Assembly: GCF_900249755.1 (NCBI RefSeq)
Contig: NZ_LT976854.1
Span: 1,338,827 to 1,402,826, forward strand
Direction: 5' to 3'
Source: Cupriavidus taiwanensis
GTDB lineage: Bacteria > Pseudomonadota > Gammaproteobacteria > Burkholderiales > Burkholderiaceae
DNA length: 64,000 nt
The notes beneath the pieces were generated by a model, which saw nothing but the letters and a program-made list of their open reading frames with translations, did no database searches and was not told where the DNA came from. The first letter of the stretch is position 1. The number at the start of each line of letters is the position of its first letter. Positions 26,459 to 35,010 of this stretch are shown here, one piece after another. A program made the position numbers and the translations under genes.

Positions 26459-26507
26459 TTATATGCTGCGCCGCACTATGTGTAAATATCCTGTATGTAA
26501 TATATCA
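26458..26507 (-). promoter_or_regulatory. Promoter with oxalate-type site before the small gene
   Basis: On the minus strand TTTACA (26486-26481), a 17-base spacer and TATAAT (26463-26458) form a near-perfect sigma-70 promoter. Directly upstream, 26493-26507 reads TGATATATTACATAC on the minus strand, one base from the operator TGATATATCACATAC. Confidence 0.7.
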
Positions 26508-26554
26508 GTAGAGGTTTTGCACTAATCCAACATACAGGCTGCAGGCCCCCGGGG

Positions 26555-27478
26555 TCATGCCGCCGTGGGTTCGCGGCGGCGCATCGGCGGCTCCTGGTAC
26601 TCCTGCCCGCGCAAGGCGTCCCAGATCGCGGCCGCGTTGGGCTTGAGCGAGCGGCTCTTGCGCCGCACCAGCATCACGGTCGATGTCACCTGTGGCCGCA
26701 GCGGCCGCATCACGGCGGCCGGATGCATGCCGCCGGCCTGCGCCCGCGACGGCACCACGCCGATGCCCAGTCCCAGCGCCACCATGCCGAACACCGCGGC
26801 AAAATGGCCCAGCAACTGCAGCGAGCCCGCGCGCACGTGGTAGCTGCTGAGCGCCCTTTCGACCGCGGGCTGCATGCCGCATTGCTGGTCCAGCGTCAGC
26901 ACGCTGGCATCGCACAAATCCCCCCACCCTACGGTATCGTGCTGGGCCAGCGGGTGCCTGGCGGGCAGCACGGCGTGATAGTCATCGACACACAATGGCT
27001 CGCAGTACAAGTCATCGCCGGCGCGCGGATCGGTGGCGATGCCGAAATCGACCTCGCCGCTGCGCACGCTCTGCAGCACCGATTCCTGCGAACGGTCCTT
27101 CAGGTGGATGTCGATCGCCGGCCACGCCTGGCGGCACCCGGCAAGCCAGGTCGGCAGCGACATCGAACTCAGCACCGGGTCCGACGCGATCTGCACCAGG
27201 CCCTGGCAGGGCCGGCTGGCGCTCTGGCTGTCGCGCAAGGTCTGCTCCACTTCCTCGATCAGGTGGCAGATGCGCTGCGACAGGTGCTGGCCCGCGTCGG
27301 TCAGCTCCACCTGGCGCGTGGTGCGGTCGAACAGCCGCTGGTCGATCTCTTCTTCCAGTTCGCGCACGCTGCGGCTGACCGCCGACTGCGTCAGGCCCAG
27401 TTCCACCGCGGCGCGGGTAAAGCTCTTGTGCCGCGCCACGGCGGCAAAGGCCTTCAGTTGCGGCAGCGAGATATTCAT
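26555..27478 (-). CDS. LysR-family transcriptional regulator
   Basis: This 307-residue protein has the LysR winged HTH (about 1-60: LPQLKAFAAVARHKSFTRAA, then LGLTQSAVSRSVRELEEEI) and a periplasmic-binding-protein-like effector domain (about 90-295). Placement between the small membrane-protein gene and a divergent LysR gene suggests control of one of them or of distant genes. No adjacent metabolic gene gives the effector away. A link to oxalate or formate metabolism is possible from position only. Confidence 0.9.
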   Translation of the reverse strand: MNISLPQLKAFAAVARHKSFTRAAVELGLTQSAVSRSVRELEEEIDQRLFDRTTRQVELTDAGQHLSQRICHLIEEVEQTLRDSQSASRPCQGLVQIASDPVLSSMSLPTWLAGCRQAWPAIDIHLKDRSQESVLQSVRSGEVDFGIATDPRAGDDLYCEPLCVDDYHAVLPARHPLAQHDTVGWGDLCDASVLTLDQQCGMQPAVERALSSYHVRAGSLQLLGHFAAVFGMVALGLGIGVVPSRAQAGGMHPAAVMRPLRPQVTSTVMLVRRKSRSLKPNAAAIWDALRGQEYQEPPMRRREPTAA

Positions 27479-27798
27479 GGCCTGCTCCCCTGCCCCGCAA
27501 CTGCACGGCTGAGGCGAGGCCTGTCTTCAGGCACGGCATGGCGCCGGGGGGCAGCCACGGCTGCGTTCGGTCCGGTCACGGTAGTCTCCTTGGTATGGTC
27601 GTGGCTGTGGGCAGCCATCGTTGTTATGGGCCATCGGGATGGCCAGCGGCTGGCTCCTGCGCTGCCGGAGTGCCGGATTCGGGCGGGACATGGAAATCTG
27701 ACGATTGATGCTACTTGAATCTAAGATCAGCACTGCATAAAGTTTTTTATCGTTTGTATAGCGGATCGTTTATAGGTCGAGCAAGGGATGAAGATCGG
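27479..27798. promoter_or_regulatory. Divergent region between two LysR genes
   Basis: The right end is AT-rich and holds two direct copies of an ATCGTTT-TATA motif, at about 27749-27761 (ATCGTTTGTATAG) and 27765-27776 (ATCGTTTATAGG), 16 bases apart. They look like LysR binding half-sites upstream of the 27799 gene. The left 200 bases show nothing clear. Confidence 0.5.
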
Positions 27799-28740
27799 AT
27801 GAAGAACGCCACGCTGCGGCAGCTGAAGGTCTTCGAGACCGTTGCCCGCCATATGAGCTTTTCCCGCGCCGCCGAGGAACTGCACCTGACCCAGCCCGCG
27901 GTGTCGACCCAGGTGCGGCAACTGGAGCACCACGTGGGGCTGCCGCTGTTCGAGCAGCTCGGCAAGAAGATCTACCTGACGCCGGCGGGCCATGAAATGC
28001 TGCATTACAGCCGCAGCATCATCCAGCAGTTCCGCGAAGCCGAGGACGCCATGTCGCAACTCAAGGGCATCTCGGGCGGCCGCCTCAATGTCGCGGTGAT
28101 CAGCGCTGGCGATTACTTCTTCCCGCGGCTGCTGGCCGAGTTCATGGACCGCCACGAGGGCGTGACGCTGAACCTGGCCGTGCACAACCGCGAGGAACTG
28201 CTGCACCAGCTGGCCGGCAACCTGACCGACCTGGCCGTGATGGTGCGCCCGCCCGAGGGCATGGACACCGTCAACGAGGCCTTTGCCCCGCACCCCTACG
28301 TGATCGTCGCCGCGCCCAGCCACCCGCTGGTGGGCGTGCGCGATATCCCGCTTGCCGAGCTGGCCGACGAAGCCTTTGTCTCGCGCGAGAAGGGCTCGGA
28401 CACCTGGAACTCGATGCAGGAAGGCTTTGCCGGCCGGCTGTCGAATATGCGCATCGCGATGGAGATCAAGAGCACCGAGACCATCAAGCAGGCCGTGATC
28501 GCGAATATGGGCATCGCCTTCCTGTCGGCCCATACCGTCGGCCTGGAGCTGCAGGCGGGCAAGCTCGCCGTGCTCGATATCGAAGGCTTCCCGGTGATGC
28601 TCAACTGGTACGTGGTGCACCGCAAGAACAAGCGGCTGCCGCCGGTGGCGCTGGCATTCAAGCAGTTCCTGATGGAGGAAGGCGCCGACCTGATCCAGGC
28701 CATCACCGGCGTGGCAGGGCTGATCCGCCACGATGCATAA
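27799..28740 (+). CDS. CbbR-like LysR regulator
   Basis: This 313-residue regulator has a HTH of the CbbR subgroup (TLRQLKVFETVARHMSFSRAA, then LHLTQPAVSTQVRQLEHHVG) and an effector domain including GDYFFPRLLAEF, which fits CbbR's pattern. CbbR proteins control the Calvin-cycle genes in response to phosphoenolpyruvate or related metabolites, but no cbb genes are here, so orthology is uncertain. The start at 27799 fits the family; a frame extension to 27715 would add an unlikely N terminus. The motif GATCGTTTAT occurs before it and directly after it. Confidence 0.85.
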   Translation: MKNATLRQLKVFETVARHMSFSRAAEELHLTQPAVSTQVRQLEHHVGLPLFEQLGKKIYLTPAGHEMLHYSRSIIQQFREAEDAMSQLKGISGGRLNVAVISAGDYFFPRLLAEFMDRHEGVTLNLAVHNREELLHQLAGNLTDLAVMVRPPEGMDTVNEAFAPHPYVIVAAPSHPLVGVRDIPLAELADEAFVSREKGSDTWNSMQEGFAGRLSNMRIAMEIKSTETIKQAVIANMGIAFLSAHTVGLELQAGKLAVLDIEGFPVMLNWYVVHRKNKRLPPVALAFKQFLMEEGADLIQAITGVAGLIRHDA

Positions 28741-28742
28741 AC

Positions 28743-28793
28743 GATCGTTTATGGTTTCGCTATCAAACTTTAATTATCGTAAATCATCCGCCG
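28743..28793. promoter_or_regulatory. LysR-type site before the 101-residue gene
   Basis: GATCGTTTAT (28743-28752) repeats the motif at 27764-27773, and ATTATCGTAAAT follows near 28773-28784. The sites lie between the CbbR-like gene and the next gene, so the regulator probably controls both itself and that gene. Confidence 0.5.
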
Positions 28794-28844
28794 TCCCTAT
28801 GCTTGTCTCAACCCAACCGCCACCGTGCACCGGAGGAGACCAGC

Positions 28845-29150
28845 ATGAACCCCGCCCAGCAGGAAAGCCGCCACGCCGCCATCACCGTCGGTGCCGACAA
28901 CCAGCCGATCCCGCGCGAGACCCAGCTCGCGGCCTACAACGCGGCGTTTATCGAACTGGGACTGCGCTTTCGCTGGGACGCCGCCATGTATGAATGGCTG
29001 TGCGGCATCGAATGCGAAAAGGGGCGCGTGGCCCGCTACATCGAGGAACACCACCCTCACCTGCTGGCCGCCTACGACGCCGCCTTCCTCAGCGGGCTGA
29101 TCTTCGAGAAAAAGAACGAGTACCTGCGCGCGGTCGGCCACCTCAACTGA
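28845..29150 (+). CDS. Conserved hypothetical protein, 101 residues
   Basis: This 101-residue soluble protein has mostly helical composition (LAAYNAAFIELGLRFRWDAAMYEWLCGIECEKGR, broken here in two for description). No known domain is recognised. GGAGGAG lies 7 bases before the ATG, and a strong terminator follows, so it is a real single-gene unit. It sits after the CbbR-like regulator, which probably controls it. It has two cysteines close together (CGIEC). Confidence 0.7.
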   Translation: MNPAQQESRHAAITVGADNQPIPRETQLAAYNAAFIELGLRFRWDAAMYEWLCGIECEKGRVARYIEEHHPHLLAAYDAAFLSGLIFEKKNEYLRAVGHLN

Positions 29151-29168
29151 GCGGGCCCGATCGGTTCA

Positions 29169-29203
29169 CGGCGAGGCGCGCTAGCGCGGCCTCGCCGTTT
29201 TTT
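29169..29203. terminator. Bidirectional rho-independent terminator
   Basis: CGGCGAGGC (29169-29177) pairs with GCCTCGCCG (29189-29197), followed by six T residues. It ends the 28845 gene and faces the end of the leftward DUF2269 gene at 29206. Confidence 0.85.
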
Positions 29204-29205
29204 GT

Positions 29206-29664
29206 TCAACTGACCTTGGCCACCATCAGGTAGAAAATGGCCAGGAACGAGAACAGCGCCGGAAAGCCCAGCCCGAACCACCACCAGAACAGGCGCCAGT
29301 AAGCGCGCGGCAACTGAGGGCCGGTGCACTCCAGCGCCACGTCGCGCATGCGCTTCTGCAGCCAGACCACCGGCAGCCAGCAGGCAATGGCGATGGCGTA
29401 AAGCACCACCGACCACTTCAGCCACGGCACCGACCACGAGAACCCGGCCATCTTCACCAGCGCATAGCCGGTCAGCGGCTGCAGGATGGCGGTGGAGGCG
29501 GTGAAGATCCAGTCGGCGATCACCACCATGCGCGCGGTCGCGGCGACGGTGCGGACATTGCGCGTCAGCGTCGCGCCGACCAGGTAGAAGGCGCTGCCCA
29601 CGCCGGTGCCGAACAGGAAGGTGGCCGACATGATGTGCAGCCATTTCAGCGTGACGTAGTCCAT
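29206..29664 (-). CDS. DUF2269-like integral membrane protein
   Basis: This 152-residue protein has four hydrophobic helices (about 8-28, 45-70, 80-100, 125-148) and begins MDYVTLKWLHIMSATFLFGTG, matching the DUF2269 family of unknown function. Its start overlaps the end of the SDR/DoxX-like gene by 19 bases, so the two are translationally coupled and probably form a membrane unit. Confidence 0.8.
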   Translation of the reverse strand: MDYVTLKWLHIMSATFLFGTGVGSAFYLVGATLTRNVRTVAATARMVVIADWIFTASTAILQPLTGYALVKMAGFSWSVPWLKWSVVLYAIAIACWLPVVWLQKRMRDVALECTGPQLPRAYWRLFWWWFGLGFPALFSFLAIFYLMVAKVS

Positions 29665-30977
29665 GCCCGTTCCTCGGTCAGGTGCAGCCACCACAGCACG
29701 GCCAGCATCGGCACGTTCTTGCTGAGCGGGCCATAGGGATGCAGCCAGAATTCCGGCAGGCGCACGCTGATGATGGCGGTATAGCCCAGGATCAGCGCGA
29801 TCTGCGCCAGCCACAGCCAGCGCGGGCGCCGCGGCAGCACGCACAGCACGCCGAACACCAGGTCGAGCAGCGCCGCGCCATAGAGCGCCAGCGGCTGCAG
29901 CGCCGGCGGCACGCCCGCGCGCGCAAGCAGCGCATAGCTGTCGGCCACCGGGTACAGCCCCAGCGACACCGCGGCGGTGACGATCCACACGAACGCCACG
30001 CTCCAGCGCAACAGCGGATGGATCCAGCGCTGCAGCGCCTGCGCGCGCAACGCGCTGCGCAGCCCCGGGGGGATGAATGCGGTGACGGCCAGCGGCGGCC
30101 GCCCGAGCACGCGCGCGAGCCCGGACGGATCGGCCACGTTGCCCTGCTCCAGCATGGTCAGCGCATCGCGCCCTAGCACGCCGCCGCTGGCGCGTTCGGC
30201 CAGCGGCATCACCGCCCGGGCCAGCGCGCGCGGCAGCGGCAACAGCCAGGCCTTGCCGCGCAAACCCAGGCCATGGCGCAGCGCATCCAGGTAGCCGGCC
30301 AGCGGCATCGGCGCCGGCCCCACCAGCGCCAGCCGGCCGCAACGCCATGGCGCTTCGCCGCCCCATTGCGCCAGCAAGGCCACGATGGCCTGCGCCACAT
30401 CGTCGACATGGACCGGCTGCACCGGCTGCCTGCCGCCGCCGGGCAGTGCCAGGCAGGGCAGCGTCGCCAGCGCGCAGAACAGCTGCGCGCTGGTGCCGTC
30501 TGCGCCGAAGACCAGCGACGGCTGCAGCACGGCGGCGTCGATGCCAAGCCCGAGCAGGTGCTGGTCGGCGCTGCGCTTGCTGCGATGGAAGTCGGTCAGC
30601 GCGTGTTCGTCGGCACCCAGCGCCGACATCTGCACCACCAGCCGCACCCCCTGCCGCTGGCAGGCATCGAACAGCGCCTGCGGCGCGGCGCGGTGCAGCA
30701 CGTCGAAGCGCTGCGTGGCGGTCTCGCGAAAAATGCCGACCAGGTTGACCACCGCGTCGACGTCCGCCAGCAGCGGCGCCCAGTCCGCGGCCGCCGTCAT
30801 CCGCGCGAAATCGACGGCACGAAATTCGCTTGCCGTGCTGGCATGGCCGCGCTGCGGCGCTTCGGGTGCATCGTGCGCAGGCACGCGCCGCACACCCGCT
30901 ATCACATGGAATCCTCCAGCCAGCATGGCGGCGCAGGCGTGCCGGCCGATAAAGCCGCTGGCGCCGAGCACGAGCAC
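29646..30977 (-). CDS. NAD(P)-binding SDR-like protein with DoxX-like membrane domain
   Basis: From the GTG at 30977 the protein is 443 residues. Residues 1-300 form a Rossmann-fold, NmrA/extended-SDR-like domain with VLVLGASGFIGRH at the N terminus. Residues about 310-440 hold four helices of the DoxX type. Such fusions may be NADH-linked redox or sensor proteins, but the function is unknown. No ATG start is available near the Rossmann motif; the frame stays open upstream but would overlap the divergent gene at 30906. It is coupled to the DUF2269 gene. Confidence 0.8.
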   Translation of the reverse strand: MLVLGASGFIGRHACAAMLAGGFHVIAGVRRVPAHDAPEAPQRGHASTASEFRAVDFARMTAAADWAPLLADVDAVVNLVGIFRETATQRFDVLHRAAPQALFDACQRQGVRLVVQMSALGADEHALTDFHRSKRSADQHLLGLGIDAAVLQPSLVFGADGTSAQLFCALATLPCLALPGGGRQPVQPVHVDDVAQAIVALLAQWGGEAPWRCGRLALVGPAPMPLAGYLDALRHGLGLRGKAWLLPLPRALARAVMPLAERASGGVLGRDALTMLEQGNVADPSGLARVLGRPPLAVTAFIPPGLRSALRAQALQRWIHPLLRWSVAFVWIVTAAVSLGLYPVADSYALLARAGVPPALQPLALYGAALLDLVFGVLCVLPRRPRWLWLAQIALILGYTAIISVRLPEFWLHPYGPLSKNVPMLAVLWWLHLTEERAWTTSR

Positions 30978-31481
30978 GCGGTGGATGTGGCGGTGGTGCT
31001 GCGCCGCGCCGTGATCTCCGGCACCTGCGCCAGCCTGTTGTCCACCGGCATGCTCGCCTGCGGCGGCAGCGTCGACTGCGGCAGCGCCTTCGCGCCGGTC
31101 AATGCGGTCAGCCACTGGGTCTGGGGCGAACGGGCGGTGCATACCAACCGGCCGTCGGTGCGGCATACCGTGCTGGGCTACGTCATCCATCATGCGATGT
31201 CGGTATTCTGGGCGGCGTTCTACGAAGGCGCCATGGCCTTCGGCAACAGGCATGGCGCCGTCTGTCCCGCCGCGCGCCCCGCCGCCCCGGCGCGCGTGCT
31301 GGGCGGGCTGGCGGTAGCCGGCATTGCGTGCTTCGTCGACCTGAAGTGCACCCCCCATCGCCTTACACCTGGCTTCGAGCGCCGGCTGTCGCCCGGCATG
31401 CTGGCGCTGGTCTACGTGGCCTTCGGGCTGGCGCTGCCGCTGGGAGCGATGCTGTTGCGGCGCGCGGGAAGGCCCACCTGA
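30906..31481 (+). CDS. Conserved hypothetical membrane protein
   Basis: From the ATG at 30906 the protein is 191 residues; the GTG at 30981 would give 166. It has about four hydrophobic segments, with motifs HTVLGYVIHHAMSVFWAAFYEG and DLKCTPHRLTPGFERRLSP. Its N-terminal part overlaps the SDR/DoxX-like gene on the other strand if the ATG is used and is head-to-head without a gap if the GTG is used. Function is unknown. No good ribosome site marks either start. Confidence 0.65.
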   Translation: MESSSQHGGAGVPADKAAGAEHEHAVDVAVVLRRAVISGTCASLLSTGMLACGGSVDCGSAFAPVNAVSHWVWGERAVHTNRPSVRHTVLGYVIHHAMSVFWAAFYEGAMAFGNRHGAVCPAARPAAPARVLGGLAVAGIACFVDLKCTPHRLTPGFERRLSPGMLALVYVAFGLALPLGAMLLRRAGRPT

Positions 31482-31765
31482 GTCCGCCCCGCGTCCTCCG
31501 CTCCTGCCCGTCCTGCTGCACGCAGCGCCAGTAATTTTCACACGGCTCTCCCGCTTTTTACCGTATCCGCCGCGCCGGGCGGCCCTTCGCGTTGCCCCCG
31601 GCAACGCGCCACACCAGCCGTGCAAGCTCCACGCCACCGCGCACCCGCAGGCCAGTTCTCGGGCGGGCATGATCGTTGCGGCGGCGAGCGCCCGGCCCGG
31701 GCCGCCGTTCCTCCACCCACCTGAGCATCGGCGCGCCCCCGCCCACCCCAACCGGAGAGACCACC

Positions 31766-32665
31766 ATGTTCATGCACAACAAGCGACTGCAGTACACCGT
31801 GCGCGTTTCGCGTCCCGACCCCGGCCTGGCCAATCTGCTGCTGGAGCAGTTTGGCGGCCCGCAGGGCGAACTGGCCGCGGCCTGCCGCTACTTCACGCAG
31901 GCCCTGGCCGAGGAAGACCCCGGCCGCAAGGACATGCTGCTCGATATCGCCACGGAGGAGCTGAGCCACCTGGAGGTGATCGGCTCGATCATCGCCATGC
32001 TCAACCGCGGCGCCAAGGGTGAACTGGCGGAAGGGCTGGACCAGCAGGCCGAGCTCTACCGCTCGCTGCAAGGCGCCGGCAACGACAGCCACGTGACCCA
32101 GGTGCTGTTCGGCGGCGGGCCGGCGCTGGTCAACTCGGCCGGCGTGCCGTGGACCGCGGCCTATGTCGACACCATCGGCGAGCCCACCGCCGACCTGCGC
32201 TCCAACATTGCCGCCGAGGCGCGCGCCAAGATCATCTACGAGCGGCTGATGAACGTGACCGACGACCCCAGCGTGCAGGAGGCGCTGGGTTTCCTGATGA
32301 CGCGCGAGATCTCGCACCAGAAGTCGTTCGAGAAGGCGCTGTACTCGATCACGCCCAACTTCCCGCCGGGCAAGACGCCGGGCGACCCGCAGTTCGCCAA
32401 CGTCTATTTCAAGATGTCGCAGGGCGAGGCCATGCGCGGGCCCTGGAATGCGGACCGCAATTTTGTTTTTGTCGAGACCCCGACGCCCGCGGTCGACGGC
32501 GGCGACGGCACCGCGCAGGTGGACCTGCCCGCCGAGCAGCAGGGCACGCTGGAAGCCTTTGCCATGCGCGGCGCCTCCGATCCGCAGAGCGATCCGCTGA
32601 CCGGCGCCGAGCTGGGTTCAGGCCAAGCCGAGGCGGATGACCCGCAGCAGCGCCCGCAGCGCTGA
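31766..32665 (+). CDS. Manganese (non-haem) catalase
   Basis: This 299-residue enzyme breaks down hydrogen peroxide at a di-manganese site. The expected ligands are visible: glutamates in GELAAACRYF and in ATEELSHLEVIG (with its His), then AEARAKIIYERL and TREISHQKSFEKAL with the second EXXH. It starts at 31766 with GGAGAGA before it. The C-terminal tail is acidic and glutamine-rich. It converges with mntH after only 23 bases; the manganese theme is shared, though the two are on opposite strands. Confidence 0.93.
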   Translation: MFMHNKRLQYTVRVSRPDPGLANLLLEQFGGPQGELAAACRYFTQALAEEDPGRKDMLLDIATEELSHLEVIGSIIAMLNRGAKGELAEGLDQQAELYRSLQGAGNDSHVTQVLFGGGPALVNSAGVPWTAAYVDTIGEPTADLRSNIAAEARAKIIYERLMNVTDDPSVQEALGFLMTREISHQKSFEKALYSITPNFPPGKTPGDPQFANVYFKMSQGEAMRGPWNADRNFVFVETPTPAVDGGDGTAQVDLPAEQQGTLEAFAMRGASDPQSDPLTGAELGSGQAEADDPQQRPQR

Positions 32666-32688
32666 CTCGCACGCGGGCCAGCCGCCCG

Positions 32689-33969
32689 CTACGGCCGCCA
32701 GGCCGTCAGCGTCATCGTCACCATGGCCACGTTCATGGCGACGATGATGCCGACGGCCAGCGTGGCCAGCACGAACACCGTGCGCGAGTTGGCGTAGCGG
32801 CCCATCAGCCTGCGGTCGCTGGTAAAGCGCAGCAGCGGGATCGCCGCGAACGGCAACTGCAGGCTCAGGATGACCTGGCTGACCAGCAGCAGCTGCGCCA
32901 TGCCGCGCTCGGCGAAGAGGATGGCCACCACCAGCGCGGGCACGATCGCCACGCAGCGCGTCAGCAGCCGGCGCGCCCACGGCGGCAGCCGGGTGCGGAT
33001 AAAGCCTTCCATCACCACCTGCCCCGCGAGCGTGGCGGTCACGGCCGAGCACTGCCCCGACGCCAGCAGCGCGACGCCGAACACCACGCTGGCCCAGGTG
33101 GCGCCGGTGAGCGGACTGAGCAGGTGATAGGCGTCCTGGATTTCCGCGACATCGGTACGGCCGGCCGCATGGAACACGCCCGCGGCGGTCACCAGGATCG
33201 CACTGTTGATGACAAAGGCCACCGCCAGCGCCGTGATCGTATCGAAGGCGATATAGCGCAGCGCGCGCTCGGTGCCCTGCCGGTCCGCATGCGGCAGCCG
33301 CGTCTTGACCACGGCGGAGTGCAGGTACAGGTTGTGCGGCATCACCGTGGCGCCGATGATGCCGGTGGCGATATACAGCGCCCCGGCATCGCCCAGCACT
33401 GCCATGCGCGGCACCAGGCCCGCCGCCAGGTCGGGCCACGCCGGCTGCGCCAGCGCGATCATCAGCATGAAGCAGCCCAGCACCAGCACCACCATGCTGA
33501 TGACAAAGACCTCCAGCCGCCGGTAGCCGCGCTGCTGCAGCACCAGCACCAGCAGCACGTCGAGCACCGTCAGCGCCACGCCCCAGGGCAGCGGCAGCCC
33601 GAACAGCAGGTTCAGCGCGATCGCGGTGCCGATCACCTCGGCCAGGTCGGCGGCGCAGATCGCCACCTCGCACAGCACCCATTGCGACCACGCCGACAGC
33701 GGCGACGCGTGCCGGCGGCACGTCTGCGCCAGGTCCAGCCCGCTGACCAGCCCCAGCCGGCTGGCCATGACCTGCAGCAGCATGGCCATGGCGCTGGCCA
33801 TCGCCACCACCCACAGCAGGCGATAGCCGTAGGCCGAGCCGCCGGCCAGATCGGTGGCCCAGTTGCCCGGGTCCATGTAGCCGACCGCGACCAGGTAGCC
33901 GGGTCCGGCAAAGCGCGCGAAGTCGCGCCACGCGTAGGCCGGCGGCGCGGCGGCCAGTTCTGGCGGCAT
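32689..33969 (-). CDS. mntH: NRAMP-family Mn2+/Fe2+ transporter
   Basis: This 426-residue inner-membrane symporter has eleven predicted helices. The NRAMP metal-binding DPGN motif is in GYMDPGNWATDLAGGS (helix 1), and the second signature MPHNLYLHS is in helix 6. It brings manganese or iron in with protons. A 43-residue membrane peptide gene lies 19 bases upstream and seems to be in the same transcript. The adjacent manganese catalase would use the imported metal, which supports manganese as the main substrate. Confidence 0.93.
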   Translation of the reverse strand: MPPELAAAPPAYAWRDFARFAGPGYLVAVGYMDPGNWATDLAGGSAYGYRLLWVVAMASAMAMLLQVMASRLGLVSGLDLAQTCRRHASPLSAWSQWVLCEVAICAADLAEVIGTAIALNLLFGLPLPWGVALTVLDVLLVLVLQQRGYRRLEVFVISMVVLVLGCFMLMIALAQPAWPDLAAGLVPRMAVLGDAGALYIATGIIGATVMPHNLYLHSAVVKTRLPHADRQGTERALRYIAFDTITALAVAFVINSAILVTAAGVFHAAGRTDVAEIQDAYHLLSPLTGATWASVVFGVALLASGQCSAVTATLAGQVVMEGFIRTRLPPWARRLLTRCVAIVPALVVAILFAERGMAQLLLVSQVILSLQLPFAAIPLLRFTSDRRLMGRYANSRTVFVLATLAVGIIVAMNVAMVTMTLTAWRP

Positions 33970-33988
33970 CAGCGCACGCCCCGCACCG

Positions 33989-34120
33989 CTATACCGCTGG
34001 CGGCAGCAGCCGCGCCAGCATGGATGCGGCGCCCGCGGCGACGATAAACAGGCCCAGTGCCATGCGCACGGGATGGCAGCGCCAGCGCCGCCAGAACCAG
34101 CCGTCTCGCTCCATCGCCAT
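33989..34120 (-). CDS. Small membrane peptide in the mntH transcript
   Basis: This 43-residue frame begins with ATG at 34120, directly after AGGAG on the minus strand. It has an amphipathic, Trp/Arg-rich N terminus (MERDGWFWRRWRCHPVR) and one helix (about residues 20-40). It sits 19 bases before mntH in the same direction. No family is recognised. A role as helper or regulator of the transporter is inferred from position. Confidence 0.55.
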   Translation of the reverse strand: MAMERDGWFWRRWRCHPVRMALGLFIVAAGAASMLARLLPPAV

Positions 34121-34392
34121 TCTCCTGACGGGCCGGACCACCGCGGTGCCGGCAGACTTGCCGCAGCGCAAGGATCGTTCCCGCGCGGCAAAGGCAGCCG
34201 CGCGCTCGCTGCGGCGCACGCGGTGCGCGGCGTGGTAATTCCGGCGCTGCGGCGGGCGTACCGGCTTGCAAGCTTTACGCGCGACCGCGCCGTGCTGCCG
34301 TGTGCGCGGGAATCGTCGTAACATACCGCTCCCAGCCCGTAGCTCGAACCCGCCGGCGGCAGCCGGACGCACACCCGCCCCACGCCCGCTCC

Positions 34393-34980
34393 ATGGCCAC
34401 GCGACGCACCGACGAAGACTTTATCCAGGAACTGACACGCCTGCTGTGCAGCGAAGGCGTCTCGTCGCTGACCATCGGCGAGATCGCGCAGCGCCTGCGC
34501 TGCTCGCGGCGGCGCCTGTATGAGATCGCGCCGACCAAGGAGGCGCTGTTCGTCGGCATCTGCCGCGACGTGCTGGCGGCCAACCTGGAGCGCGGCTTCG
34601 CCGCCGCGCGCCGCGAGAGCGATGCCGCGCGCGCCGTGTCGGCCTACCTGCACGCCGCGCTGAATACCTCGGGATTGAGCAAGGCGGCGCTGTCCGACCT
34701 CGATGCCATCGACAGCGGCCGGGCCGTGTTCGACGCGTACCAGCTCGCGCGCGTGCGCGGGCTGGAAAGCCTGCTCGAGGCCGGCATGCGGCAAGGACTG
34801 CTGGCTGCGCACAACCCGCGGCTGGTGTCCGAGGCCATCCTGGGCGCCGCGCACCGCCTGCGCAACCAGCAGTTCCTGAAGGACACCGGGCTGAAGATGG
34901 GGGATGCCTTCAGCGAGTTCTACGAGATCATCCTGAATGGCCTGCTGCGCAGGCCTGGCCCGGCGCCCGGCAAGACCTAG
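34393..34980 (+). CDS. TetR-family regulator
   Basis: This 195-residue protein has an N-terminal TetR domain (about 5-55, with LTIGEIAQRLRCSRRRLYEIAPTK) and a C-terminal helical ligand domain. The start at 34393 is preferred to a frame extension at 34300. It is divergent from the mntH unit across about 270 bases, so it may control that unit or itself. The ligand is unknown. Confidence 0.85.
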   Translation: MATRRTDEDFIQELTRLLCSEGVSSLTIGEIAQRLRCSRRRLYEIAPTKEALFVGICRDVLAANLERGFAAARRESDAARAVSAYLHAALNTSGLSKAALSDLDAIDSGRAVFDAYQLARVRGLESLLEAGMRQGLLAAHNPRLVSEAILGAAHRLRNQQFLKDTGLKMGDAFSEFYEIILNGLLRRPGPAPGKT

Positions 34981-35010
34981 CCGGGCGCCCGGGCGGCGGC
35001 ACCCTCCCCG

